64,000 nt of DNA from Hyalella azteca (taxonomy: Eukaryota > Arthropoda > Malacostraca > Amphipoda > Hyalellidae): positions 117,466 through 181,465 of the forward strand of contig NW_025943805.1 of the NCBI RefSeq assembly GCF_000764305.2. Reading direction: 5' to 3'. The notes below the pieces were generated by a model. That model worked only from the letters and a program-made list of their open reading frames with translations. It ran no database searches and was not told the origin of the DNA. This document shows, piece after piece, positions 10,154 to 20,722 of this stretch (the first letter of the stretch is position 1; the number at the start of each line of letters is the position of its first letter). The position numbers were made by a program, and so were the translations under genes.

Positions 10154-12554
10154 ATGAAGTTTTACGTCATACTTTTCATCATTGGTGAGCATGCTTGAAT
10201 AAATTGCTTCTGACTAAATGCGTTCTGATTATAAATTGTGGTTAATTCAAAATTTTCGTATCATTTGCACAGTCCTTGAAATGTAGTAATTTTTTTCAGG
10301 GTTGCAGTGCAGCCAAGGAAGGAAAACGCATCTCAACTATGACAATATCAGACAAAGAAGAGACACTACAGCTAAAGATATCGTCGAAAGACTACCTCTC
10401 GTATATGAGCCAGGGAGCGCTATAAAATCAACTCATTTGACGGCCGAAGCTCCAAGAAGCATTGCGAATGAAACCGATTTTTACAAAAACAATTCAAGCT
10501 TCGTGAAAGATATCAGTGAAAAATCCGATGAAAGAGAAACCAAAGCCGAGAAGAAGAATCTAGTTCCTCAAGTAAAATACAATGGCAGAGAATTGAGAGG
10601 GATCGAGTACTCAACTGTACCACCCGCTACTCTCAACAGCAATTTTTCAGCTAGTCTACCTGGAATTTCGACAGGCAATGGTTATCAGTTTCTATTAAAA
10701 CAACTTCGCGAATTAGCGAATAAAAGTAAGAGCAGGACTTCTCCTACAGTGTCAGGTGATAATCATCCTGGGAAATCCGGGAGTGAGATTAATAATTTTA
10801 ATAATGTCTCCATTGAAAACATCGGGACTGAGCAAAGAGAACAAGAAGCCGAAAATATAAAAAACACAATAAAGCTTCCAGTAACAACTAATGAGACCAA
10901 ACAGAACCTCGAGCCAAGCTCCACTACTGTTGATCAAACTAATTTGGTAAGTTAATTTAAAAATTTCAAAAAATTGTACAATCAAAAAAGTTGAAATATA
11001 AACTGAATAAACTTGCCCAATTTTTTCTGTGACTCGATTTGATTGATAAATTTTGTTATCATTTATATGATCGAATCCATTATACAAATATTACACACTG
11101 ACGATCTAACTGTCGCACGAATGATAATTTTTGCCGTGATATCGAGTAAACTTGTTTTTAATCTTTCAATTAATATAATTGAATAACCTTGTTTAATCCT
11201 TTCAAAGAACGAGGAGCTGGATCTTCACAGCGAATCGAAACTAAAATCGGATCTTCCCCCTGGCGAAACGCAGGCTTCTAGAGGCCGACCGAAAATCTCT
11301 TTGGCACTGAAGCCTGCCAATGATTTTGACAAGGGATTAATGTCAATACATCCAACAGAATCCGATGAAAAGCAGCAACGACCGGCCCTGGTATTTGCCA
11401 TAGGTGATCACCTAGTTTATGCTGATCAGAAACAAAATACTAACAGTGACACCAGCCAGCAAACTCTCAATGAAGGCAGCGATCAAAGCAATTCCACGGA
11501 CAGCAGTGGCCCGAATAAAGAAAATACAGAGTTCGTGATAGTTGAGACTCTGACAACTTCTCCACAGTTGGATGACGTGCTAACTATCCAGTCTCATGCT
11601 CCACTGTCTGTGTCAAGAAATTATTCACTTACTCCAGCCAAAGGGAATGTCTCGGAACTCCTCAGCTCATTTCCTTTGGCAGAGCTGAATGTCCATGAGC
11701 CCGATGAGTTGTTATCTAATATATCTCTTCATGTTCCAGAAATAGACCCTCAAAAGACGAATTACTCAGGGTTCATCAATTTGACCGACTCCACCACGTC
11801 TCCTGTAATTTCCCTTGAAAACAATGGTTCCTCTGATCTTCTTTTGTCCTTATTCCCTTCACTTTTACTAACTCCACTCATAAATGAATCATCTTCGAAT
11901 TTTAATCATACTACTAATTTGGAGAAAGAAATAAATCCAAATCTCTCGGAGCAAAGTATTTTTCCCGCCTTCAACCAGAATATTTCCGGCTTCCTGCAAA
12001 ATTTCCCATTCAGTCCTGCCCGACTTTTCCCTCAAAATCAACCGACCTTCAATTTGAACCCATCAAAGTCTTTTAATTTCCATACAAGCCCACAAAATTC
12101 TCCATCCCTCCCAACAAGTTCAAGCGGCCTGTTTGGGTTTGATAATTTAGGACTCAATTCGTGGAGTTCTCCTTCGTACTTTTCTAATCCCAAACCTTCG
12201 GAATTCACCTCCCAGTCGCACTTTGGGTCATCATTAGGCTTGCCAGGCTCCATTGGAGTTACCATTCCTCAAACTGCTGGATCAACACAAAATAATTTTG
12301 GAGGTGACCTTGATTTAGGCATTTTGGGATTACTGGCCAATTTAGGAGGTTTTAACGAACCTCTAGTTTCTTCATCAATTGATTTCCGTTCTTCGCCCAC
12401 AAATGCTTTTCAGTTTCCACGGTCGAATTCAGCAAACACTTATCAAAGCTCGTCACCCAATCAATTATTACTTAAAAGATTTGGAGCCCCAGCTACTTAT
12501 CCAAGTGCTTCAGTTCCTAAGCCAGTTTCAGAACCCGATGCGTTGGAAACTTGA
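10154..12554 (+). CDS. Secreted Asn/Ser/Pro-rich disordered protein, unrecognised
   Basis: Three exons fit in phase: 10154-10184 (MKFYVILFII plus one base, donor GTGAGC), 10300-10946 (donor GTAAGT) and 11208-12554 (stop TGA). The product is 674 residues. The joined N-terminus MKFYVILFIIGLQCSQG is a plain signal peptide, so the protein is secreted. The rest is low complexity with about 16 N-x-S/T sequons (for example NNSS, NYS, NLT, NGS, NHT), few cysteines and no recognisable domain. The C-terminal third is rich in Ser, Phe, Gly and Pro with a hydrophobic patch LGILGLLANLGG. The start was chosen because it supplies a signal peptide and a phase-1 donor matching exon 2. It could be a cuticle, eggshell or mucin-like matrix protein, but function is unknown. 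Confidence 0.7.
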
Positions 12555-12673
12555 ACCGAGAATAAATCACTTCTCGAATGTGTGTATTTTTTAATCTATG
12601 TCTTTGGTTTAATTTTGTAATTTTCTGTGTCCCAGCATAAATAGCTAATAGAGCATAAGTAGTGAAAATGTCA

Positions 12674-12679
12674 AATAAA
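12674..12679 (+). terminator. Poly(A) signal of the Asn/Ser-rich gene
   Basis: AATAAA lies 120 bases after the stop codon. Another AATAAA at 12561-12566 is only 7 bases past the stop and is less likely to be the main signal. Confidence 0.5.
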
Positions 12680-13280
12680 TATTAGCATTAGAGAAGTTTT
12701 CTCAATCTGTATCCTGTCCATAATCAAAACACATTAAAATTGCTTCTACGATTGTTTTACTCAGAATAATTACCGACTCGTACAATCAAGCAGTTAAAAG
12801 AACGTAGTCTATTTCACAATTAAAAACAAAGGTATTGTGCCATTCTCTAAATATCCTATCCGTTTACGTAAGAAAATGATCTTAGAATTTTCATTGAAAA
12901 TTCGTGAATGTATCTTAAAAGCCTTTGTCGATAGAAATTTGTAAAAGGCGTGCGAAATGTAAAGGATTGCACAAACACCGAGTCATTGAAGAGACAAAGT
13001 GAAAGGTACCGAAATTTAGAAGGAAGAACTTGCGACACAGAAAGATTTGAATGTAATTTCATCTCAAGGCAGGAAGTATGTTGAAATATCCGCGGGTTTC
13101 GTGCATGGCTTGTGTCGCTCAGAGAGTTTATTAGTATAACCAATTAACTACTCTGCATGGTGCTCATCAATAAAGGCAAAAAAGAGTTTGCTATTTCAAT
13201 GGATATCTGAGGTAACTCAAATATTCAAAACAGAATGGCAGACTGAAATTGGTCTGTTGTGTTAAATGCAAGGTTTGTAA
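12680..13280. other. Intergenic, no feature seen
   Basis: AT-rich sequence without a supportable exon or repeat. Confidence 0.4.
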
Positions 13281-13359
13281 TAGCGGTTTCAGCATTCAGT
13301 AGGCCGTAGGCCTGTCGCCGATTCTGAACATCGCAGAACATCCACAGTATTTTGCGGTT
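13281..13359 (-). mobile_element. SINE body fragment (partial copy)
   Basis: TAGCGGTTTCAGC...GTAGGCCGTAGGCCTGTCGCCGATTCT...ACATCGCAGAACAT...TTTTGCGGT matches 14544-14620 at most positions in the same orientation. That second copy continues into two tRNA-like heads. This copy has only the body. Confidence 0.75.
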
Positions 13360-13787
13360 TAAATGCGGTTTGTTCCAGTAAATCGTTCCAGGAAACAGGG
13401 AAGAATCTCTATTTATATTTCAGAAAGAGTAGCAATTTCTAAAGTTATAGGGGCTAGAGTAGGATGACAGAGCACAATATACGTACGTACTTCAAACATC
13501 AGCACAAGTACACTTAGGATTCTTAGTTAGGAAGTGGCCTAGCACCGCAAAAGTTTAATCCTCGGATTTACTCGTCACTGACAGAGCACTCATCGTAAGC
13601 CAGCGAGAAGTGCAATCAAACTATTCGAAATTCCTATCTAAAGTTACAAAGCGAGAAAATTGAACAAAATTGAAATTATTCAACAGAAAGTCTTAAATCA
13701 AGGAGAGGTAAAAACTCTTGATTGGATAAAAGTTAGCGTAGAGTGTGACATGCGATATACCTTATCAAAAAACAGGTCACATGCTAC

Positions 13788-14004
13788 CGTACCTCTTTAG
13801 TTGTACAGGTACCTCTGAGCTGTACAGGTATCTCTGAGTTGTACAGGTACCTCTGAGTTGTACAGGTACCTCCGAGTTTTACAGGTATCTCTGAGTTGTA
13901 CAGGTACCTCTGAGTTGTACAGGTACCTCCGAGTTGTTAAGGTACAGGTACCTCTGAGTTGTACAGGTACCTGAGCTGTACAATCGTACCTCTGAGTTTT
14001 ACAG
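13788..14004. repeat. 19-bp minisatellite, about 11 copies
   Basis: The unit GTACAGGTACCTCTGAGTT recurs with a 19-bp period, with single-base changes, a few indels and one short insertion near 13937. No reading frame or splice site is associated. Confidence 0.85.
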
Positions 14005-14499
14005 ATTGCTTACCACACATACTGTAATTATTAGCTGTTTGACAGTAAATTGAAACAATGAAATAAAATTCATTCCAATTCATACTCAATATTAGACACA
14101 GGTATCATCATCCGTCAAGATATATAAAAATGTAATATTATTTTATTCTATTTGATTAACACACTTGTTGGAAAGCTTGAAATTCATGGTAGACCATAAA
14201 ACTAATCTAGATTTTTTTCACAGTCCCTACATAAGAATATTACAGAAAGGAATTCGATTAGTATTACGTAGTGGCGTCTTAAAATTCAATAAAGTTTTGA
14301 TATAAAGCAAGTTCAAATACGAATCCCTAATTTTACATTTGTCAATGCATTAGTTTCATTTTTATAGTATATGACATGGTAATTCATTTCTAGGGAACAA
14401 AAACGCTTTGCCTTGTAACTCAGGCTGCTTTAAAATAAATAATAATGAAATAAGTTAATGTGGAATTATATATGAAAAGCATTTTGTAAAGGTTTCTAA

Positions 14500-14782
14500 G
14501 AAACCCACGGCATAGATGGATCGTGGCTACCTCACCGCACCGTAGCGGTTTCAGCGTTTATTAGGCCGTAGGCCTGTCGCCGATTCTTAACATCGCAGAA
14601 CATTCACAGAATTTTGCGGTCTCGAACTCGCAACTCACTGCTACAATTCTGCGTTGCTTAACCGCCCGGCCTCCTTGCCGATTCTGACCAGAAACTGGCG
14701 CACAGAGCTGGGATCGAACCCGCGTCTCTCTGCGCCAATCCTGGTACTCTGAACTTTAACCACTGGGCCACCCTGCCCTGAT
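14500..14782 (-). mobile_element. SINE with two tRNA-like heads
   Basis: Read on the minus strand, the first head has an A box (TGGCCCAGTGGTTAA, near 14770-14756) and a B box (GGTTCGATCCC, 14720-14710). Directly downstream comes a second tRNA-like unit with an A-box-like GGCCGGGCGGTTAAG (near 14670) and a B-box-like AGTTCGAGACC (near 14630). The body, shared with the partial copy at 13281-13359, follows. This is a dimeric tRNA-derived SINE. The 3' limit near 14500 is approximate. Confidence 0.7.
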
Positions 14783-14799
14783 ATTATGTGTTATGTCTT

Positions 14800-15900
14800 A
14801 TATAATGATGATGTCATTGCATGAGTGCAAATTCATCTAATTACGAATCGATTCAAATGAAGTTTCAGGTGTGTTAAGACAAAAGGGTTTTAAACATCAC
14901 ATTTCTTCTTTTTCTTTTTGAGAAAACTTTTTTGCTACATGATTGAAAAGTAATTATCGTTTCAAGTTTTTACAGTATGTGTGAAAAAGTCATTTGTAAT
15001 TTTTTCAAGGTTTGTTTCCACAGAAGTTTAGTAAGCCATTATGATAAAGAAACAATAAGCTCTCATATATATACGTTGACAGTTCAAATCGAAACAATAT
15101 AATTTTGTGTTAATATTGAAATTCGTTTTCGCATTGTTGGATGTCCTGAAAATTTTAGGCTCGCGTGATAAGTTATAAGTAGTGTGGGAATTTCGAATGC
15201 TTTTTCTACGACATCAAAATTAAAATCCTGATTTGTATTGATAGGCAAATTTCTTCCTTTCGCGCACGTTGCTTTAAAAACAAAAATCGTAGTAAGAATA
15301 TTCAAGCAACGAATTAAAAGGTCGACATCATTATAGGCGCCATATAAGTGAAGGAAAGAGACTTATAAACCAGTTATTTATATGAGGGTATAATCAAAAC
15401 TATTTATCAATTATTCATTCATTATGATTATCAGTTATTCATTTATTATGATTATCAATTATTCATTCATTATTCATTGCATGCATTTGACGGTAAAACT
15501 TCTTCCTGAAGCAATGCCATCAGTAATTTTCAAATATGCACTTCTGCGGCGAAATTAATTTTTGACGAAATTTATATTTTGTTTCCGACGTTTACCATCG
15601 ACAAAGAGCGGGTTTAACGAAGCAAATAAAACGAGAATCAACAATCCTGGTATAATAATATTAATTTTCGCGGTCTGTGTTTACCTTTTAAACTTTTACA
15701 GCAACTCTAGCTGTGCTTAACAACGGCTGACGAATTAATTTTAGATATAGTTTTATTTGGCTAACTTTGAGCATCACTCTCCTCTATGGAGAGTTAAATC
15801 CTTTCACTCACCACCATCGAAAAAGCGAATTGAAACGAAAAATCCTGACCATTCTCACACTTTCACAAAACTGCAGGATTTCTAAGAAGGTGGAACAGCG
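14800..15900. other. Intergenic upstream of the alanine-rich cluster
   Basis: No exon or recognised repeat. A few short direct repeats (TTATCAATTATTCATTCATTATGA near 15405-15475) are present. Confidence 0.4.
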
Positions 15901-15928
15901 CCTGAGAAGTCTTCGCAGTAGAGCAGAG

Positions 15929-15935
15929 TATATAT
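15929..15935 (+). promoter_or_regulatory. TATA box of Ala-rich gene 1
   Basis: TATATAT lies 62 bases before the ATG at 15991. The same spacing (61-63 bases) is found for a TATA-like word upstream of Ala-rich genes 2 and 3, which supports the start choices. Confidence 0.7.
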
Positions 15936-15990
15936 CGGTTACGCTAGCGGATGGGGGCAGATGATAGCCAACTGCGAAGGAGTGAGCAAG

Positions 15991-16887
15991 ATGATCAGAT
16001 ATTTTTCCTTGGTCCTACTGGCCGCCATTGCACTCTCCGGTAATGTGAAAATACATTAATTTAGTCAATATACAATTTAATGAATCCCATTGTAAAGCAT
16101 AGAATATACAGTACAGTGTGTAATCAACATCTGTGTAAAAGTCTATTCCTAGGCAATCTTATTAACATTTTCTTTTTCCACATTTGAAGGGGCGCACGGA
16201 GGATTCCTGCGGGTGAAGAGAGGATACACCTCAGGTGGAGGAGGCTACGGTGGAGGAGGATATGGAGGTGGCAACTATGTTCTCAACACCGGTGTAGGCG
16301 GCTATGGGGGAAGCACAAATCCTTACTCCGCCGGGGACGTGGCAAATCAAGCGGCGACTACTGCACAGGCGCTGGCAGCCTCACAGCAAGGAGCTTCTGC
16401 ATATGCAGCTCAGCAAGCAGCGTTCCAAGTGGCCCAGCAAGCCACCGCGAGTGCTGACGCTGCCAATGACGCCTCATACGCCAAGTTCGCCCAGGCCGCA
16501 CAAACTGCCATCGCCCGGCAAGGGGCTTTGGCCAAGGCGCTTGCTGAAGGCGCTCAGCGACAGTTGCAGGAGAGTGTCGCTCTCGCAGCAGAAACCCAGA
16601 AGCTTTCAGCCAGGAGAGTGGCTGAAGCCTTGAGGGAAGCTGAAGCAGGAGCTTATGGCACAGCGGGTATCGCAGGAGAAACGTTGTCAGCTGCTCTGGC
16701 AGACTACAGTTCGCAGAATCAGATGGTTTGGAATGCGCAAGCGGCCGCGCATGCGCTTGGTAGTCAGCAAACGCTGGCCAACGCAGACCTGGACGGAGCG
16801 CAGGCTGCAGCAGCGCGGGCTACCGCCGCTGCCACCAAAGCCGGAGCGAGGGCCTCGGTGGGGTCAGGTTTTGGCTCGTACCACTAG
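15991..16887 (+). CDS. Ala/Gly-rich secreted structural protein 1
   Basis: Two exons: 15991-16039 (signal peptide MIRYFSLVLLAAIALSG, phase 1, donor GTAATG) and 16190-16887, giving 248 residues. After the signal peptide a furin-type site R-V-K-R precedes Gly-28, so the mature protein should begin GYTSGGGGYGG. A Gly/Tyr-rich head is followed by about 170 residues of Ala/Gln-rich sequence likely to be a long helix or coiled coil. The block ATAAATKAGA, shared with gene 2, lies near the C-terminus, followed by a short Gly/Ser tail. The composition suggests an extracellular structural protein such as cuticle, silk or glue; I cannot tell which. Unlike its paralogues it lacks an intron inside the furin motif. 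Confidence 0.85.
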
Positions 16888-16889
16888 TG

Positions 16890-18140
16890 CCTTTGATCAC
16901 ATGCACCGATAAATTAAATGTCTGCTGACGCACATAACTTCTGGAGACTCATGTCATCCGGGAATTAAATATTAAATATTTTTGGACACTTCCAATTATT
17001 GATTCAGAGAGCTCTCATGAAGTCAGTATTCCAATTAATGGGTATAAACTGAATGAGTTTCCGTCTCTCATCATGATAGAAGACAGTCTTAATAATAGAA
17101 GACGGTCATAAATAAGAGTCCTATCTTAGAACGGTAGAGGGCGTTGCGGTTTAGTCTCACTGGATGGACATCCAGATTTTGTTTCTCAATATTATCAAAG
17201 TTTCGTTCGGAATTGCAATCAGTATAAAATAGAAAACACTATATTCAAAAATTCAGCCGTTGAACTAAGTTGTTTTGATTTTATTTAGAATCGCAAAACA
17301 ATGCCGACATTTTCAACTGATTATTATTATCAGCAGGAAGCAAGATGTTTTTAGTTTTATTCTACCGTATCTTCAGAAATTTACCGTCATAAATTCTCAC
17401 GAATCTTCAATCGATCAGTGAATATAACTTCGCTTGAATTCTGATCATTACTCCAACTACAAGATGAAAGGCAAATAAATAAGGCTGTCGTTTTGGAATG
17501 CTTTTATTATCCATAAATATTCTAATTTATTAGTATAGTATAAGAACACAAATTACTCAAAGTAAGTGAATGCTTGGTATATAAATATCACACTGCATCA
17601 ATTCTTCCCTACTGATTTTTCCTTTATGATTACTTAATTATTATCGAAATAATACGTAGCTCGTAATTGTCTTCCGTAATTGCTGATGAAATAATTACAG
17701 TCTTCGGAATAGACACGCCGAGAATGAAATTCAATATAGTTATTGATAACCTACATTCCTATTAACTTTAATTTTAATTAAATGGATATGTTTGCTACGT
17801 TTGATTCCTGAGTTGAAGTTAAAATAATATATATCTTTGCGTAGAGTTGTGTGCGAGAGAGGCGTGTCTGCATTCAACTGACGCTGTTACCTCAGGCGCT
17901 ATTCTGGCCATAATCAAAAGCCTTCATTGTATAGCAACTGAAGTGTTGAAATATTCGCAACATCCGATTAGGAACTTTCAACTGTGTTGTTATATGACAA
18001 AGTTCGTCTAAATCTCGAAAAAAATCCACATAAGTGTAGATTCTAAATCAATTTGTGTCTTTTTCCAATACTCTGGACGTTGCAGATCCAACAAAACCTG
18101 TCAAGTTTCTTACTGAAATTTTAATTTATGGTGCTTGCAC
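16890..18140. other. Intergenic between convergent Ala-rich genes 1 and 2
   Basis: The 3' ends of gene 1 (+) and gene 2 (-) face each other. The sequence is AT-rich with no additional coding exon or clear transposon. Confidence 0.4.
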
Positions 18141-20031
18141 CTAATAGCCGTAACCATGTCCTCCGTAGCCTCCAAGACCCAAGCCAGAGCCGTAAGCCTT
18201 TGCCCCAGCCTTCGTTGCAGCGGCTGTGGCCTGAGCGGCTGCTGAGCTGCTGCTCTGAAGATCGTGCTGGGCCAGTAAACTCTGCTGGGAGAGCTGGGCC
18301 GCCTGCTTCTGAGCGTACTGGGCTTCAGCTGATTGCTGGGCAGCGACTGAAGACGCGTGATAGAAGTTGGCTTGTGCGTTGGCTAACTGAGAGTGAGCGT
18401 GATATCCGCCACCATATGGTGAATGGAGCTGATTTTTAGCCCAGAGTTTGTTATTTAAAGCGTACTGAGCCGCCGCTTGGGCATTAGCAGCCTGACTCGC
18501 CTGGGCATAGGCGTTGGCCTGCGCTTGCTGCGTGGCGTAGGTGAGATCGGCGGCGCGCTGATGGCCTGCGGCTGCAGCGTGCTGCGCCACAGCGGCTGCT
18601 GCTGCTGCGTTCTGCGCTGCGTAGCGCTTGGCTTGGGATGCAGCGTTGTGTGCTGCTCCTTTCAAGCCAGCAGCTGCTGCTGTCGCTGTAACTGCTGCTT
18701 GTTGTGCTACTTGAGCGGCCGATGGTCCATGGCCACCTCCGTAACCGAGGCCTCCCGAGCTGTAAGCCAAGCCTCCACCGTAGCCACCTCCGGAGTGCAG
18801 GCCGTGGCCTAATCCACTTCCACCATAACCGCCTCCAAATATGCCTCTTCTTTCCTTTAAAATACATACAATCAGTATTTATATGTTATTCCACAATTCA
18901 ATTACTAAAAATATTTTCAATCATGAAAATACGAGAACTCAATAACCGAGAATATTTTATGGTGCTAAGATCGAGCTTAATTATGCCACTGCAACCAAAA
19001 TACTTCTATTTATATATTTTCCCAGACTGTAACATAAGAGGAGAGATTTTTGAATAGAAGGGTACAACCTGGCAAAAATTTATAGAAAAAATATTAGAAT
19101 CCAATGACGGACTTCCTACTCTAGAAAAATTTTAAAATTCTATTATTATGAATGACGACATGCCCTTAGTATAATAAGTATGCAGTATGACCACGATTTC
19201 TCGAAAACCAGCAGGCTAACAACACAGATTAACATGGTCTGGGAAGCTACGGAGGTTTAGTGAGGTGATCCAGCGCATCTGGTTAACCTGACATTATTTG
19301 AAAAAACTTAAAATGAGTGAAACTTTAGCTTAGAGGCCGAAAGAGAGTGAGAAACCTAGAGTGAAACAAATGCAGTTGTATCCATGATACCAGGCTTTAA
19401 AAACACAGACTAAACTCTTTTAAAATATAGTAAAATATAGTAGGGAATAAACTCTGTAATCAAATTCATGATCAAGTCACACTTAACTGGGCGGGACTTA
19501 AGCAGAATATTAAGCAGTCGAAACTCACTCTGCCGGCCAAGGAGGAGCCTGAGAGCGCCGCTGTGGGAATAAAGGTAAAATTATTCCAGGGATTTTAGTT
19601 ATCTAAACAGAAATATCATCTGAGAATTAAAACAAGTTAATGCATGCGAAATATATTTCGAGGCTTATTTTCTTTACGCTTTCAGAAATAAGAAACCTGA
19701 ATTTTTCAGTTTTCGATCCAGGTAAAGTTAGCGATGAAGCCTATCAGTATATAAATATCCCAGTATCAGCACAATATTCTTATAAGTATAAAGAGTACAA
19801 ATTAATTACTTGAGTTCTACCTAGTTGATAGAATCAGGGCGATGGTAATACAGTAGTGTATATCCACGACCATCGGGATATATAATGTTACACGACAATG
19901 TTTATACAATAACTACAACATTTATATAATAATGTGTGTCCACGAATATTTTAATGATTCAGATATTCCAAAAATGGGTTATTTACTGTCTTACCGAGGC
20001 AGAGGAACAACTTGAGGGCGCTTCCAATCAT
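18141..20031 (-). CDS. Ala/Gly-rich secreted structural protein 2
   Basis: Three exons on the minus strand: 20031-19995 (MIGSALKLFLCL plus one base, donor GTAAGA), a 32-base micro-exon 19560-19529 (acceptor TTTATTCCCACAG, donor GTGAGT) and 18854-18141. Phases fit (1, then 0) and give 260 residues. The joined N-terminus MIGSALKLFLCLAALSGSSL is a signal peptide, then R-E-R-R precedes Gly-27. The mature protein has a Gly/Tyr/His-rich head, an Ala/Gln-rich helical domain, a Gly/Tyr/His spacer, more Ala-rich repeats, the block ATAAATKAGAKA and a GLGLGGYGGHGYGY tail. The micro-exon is too short for ORF detection; it was accepted because gene 3 has the same layout. Predicted secreted structural protein. 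Confidence 0.82.
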
Positions 20032-20088
20032 CGTGTCTGCCACGACAGCATTTGTCGGAAAGACGGATCATCGGCCAAAATAATGCCA

Positions 20089-20094
20089 TTTATA
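20089..20094 (-). promoter_or_regulatory. TATA box of Ala-rich gene 2
   Basis: On the minus strand GTATAAATGG lies about 62 bases upstream of the start codon at 20031. Confidence 0.65.
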
Positions 20095-20661
20095 CAGAAT
20101 AACTTACCCTTGAGTTGAACCTTAACCTGCTTTTGACGAGGCTTTTCATTGAAAAATGTCGAATTCTTTGCATGGTTTCTTGAAATAAGAATTGTTTCAT
20201 AGACTAACTCGATTTTTTTTTTGTTTACAACTTGAAGTGCTTTATGTCATACGACGATGACTGTTTTACCAAAAGGGTTTCGTACGGAATTTTCAATTGT
20301 GGCTTTATAAATGCTCCACTACATCAAAAAGCATTGCACACAATCCCCCAGCATGTTTCTGTTGAATGAGTTAATCAATTGAATGAATGGAGACTCTTGC
20401 GCAATCCGTTTTTTAGATACGACGTTGAACGAACGTCTCAAGTGACAATTTAATAGAATCATTTGGTTACAAAGGTTCGCCTTAAGTCGTATAGTCAACT
20501 TTGGGAAAGCGGTTCATTATTTCTCCCACGTCAGGAAAAAAAACTCTTTCATTGCTCACTTGGCCTCTGCTTTCGCAATACTGGACCCACGAACGGCACT
20601 GATTTCGTAAACATGTGACGTTTTCAAAGGAAATTTGAGCTAATGAGACAAAAATTCAGAC

Positions 20662-20668
20662 TATAACT
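20662..20668 (+). promoter_or_regulatory. TATA-like element of Ala-rich gene 3
   Basis: CTATAACTGG lies 61 bases upstream of the ATG at 20723, the same spacing as in genes 1 and 2. The sequence is a weaker TATA match than theirs. Confidence 0.45.
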
Positions 20669-20722
20669 GGTGAATCAAGTTTTTGGTGACCATTTAGCAC
20701 AAGCTTCTTGCTGAGTGAAGTC

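Larger units (their letters stand above)
20032..20722. promoter_or_regulatory. Shared divergent promoter region of Ala-rich genes 2 and 3
   Basis: Genes 2 (-) and 3 (+) start 691 bases apart and point away from each other, so this interval holds both core promoters and any shared control elements. No transcription-factor site was assigned with confidence. Confidence 0.5.

Noticed and set aside
16304..16912. Alternative frames in Ala-rich gene 1
   Set aside because: Overlap the real frame in shifted phases and are Arg/Ser/Leu-rich artefacts of GCx codons.
18128..18812. Open frames on the plus strand across Ala-rich gene 2
   Set aside because: They are antisense shadows of the GC-rich alanine-coding exon; no signal, splice or family evidence.
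19875..19895. Alternative signal exon for Ala-rich gene 2 (MVVDIHYCITIALILST on the minus strand)
   Set aside because: Its donor is phase 2, which does not fit the micro-exon; the exon at 19995-20031 fits phase and length.
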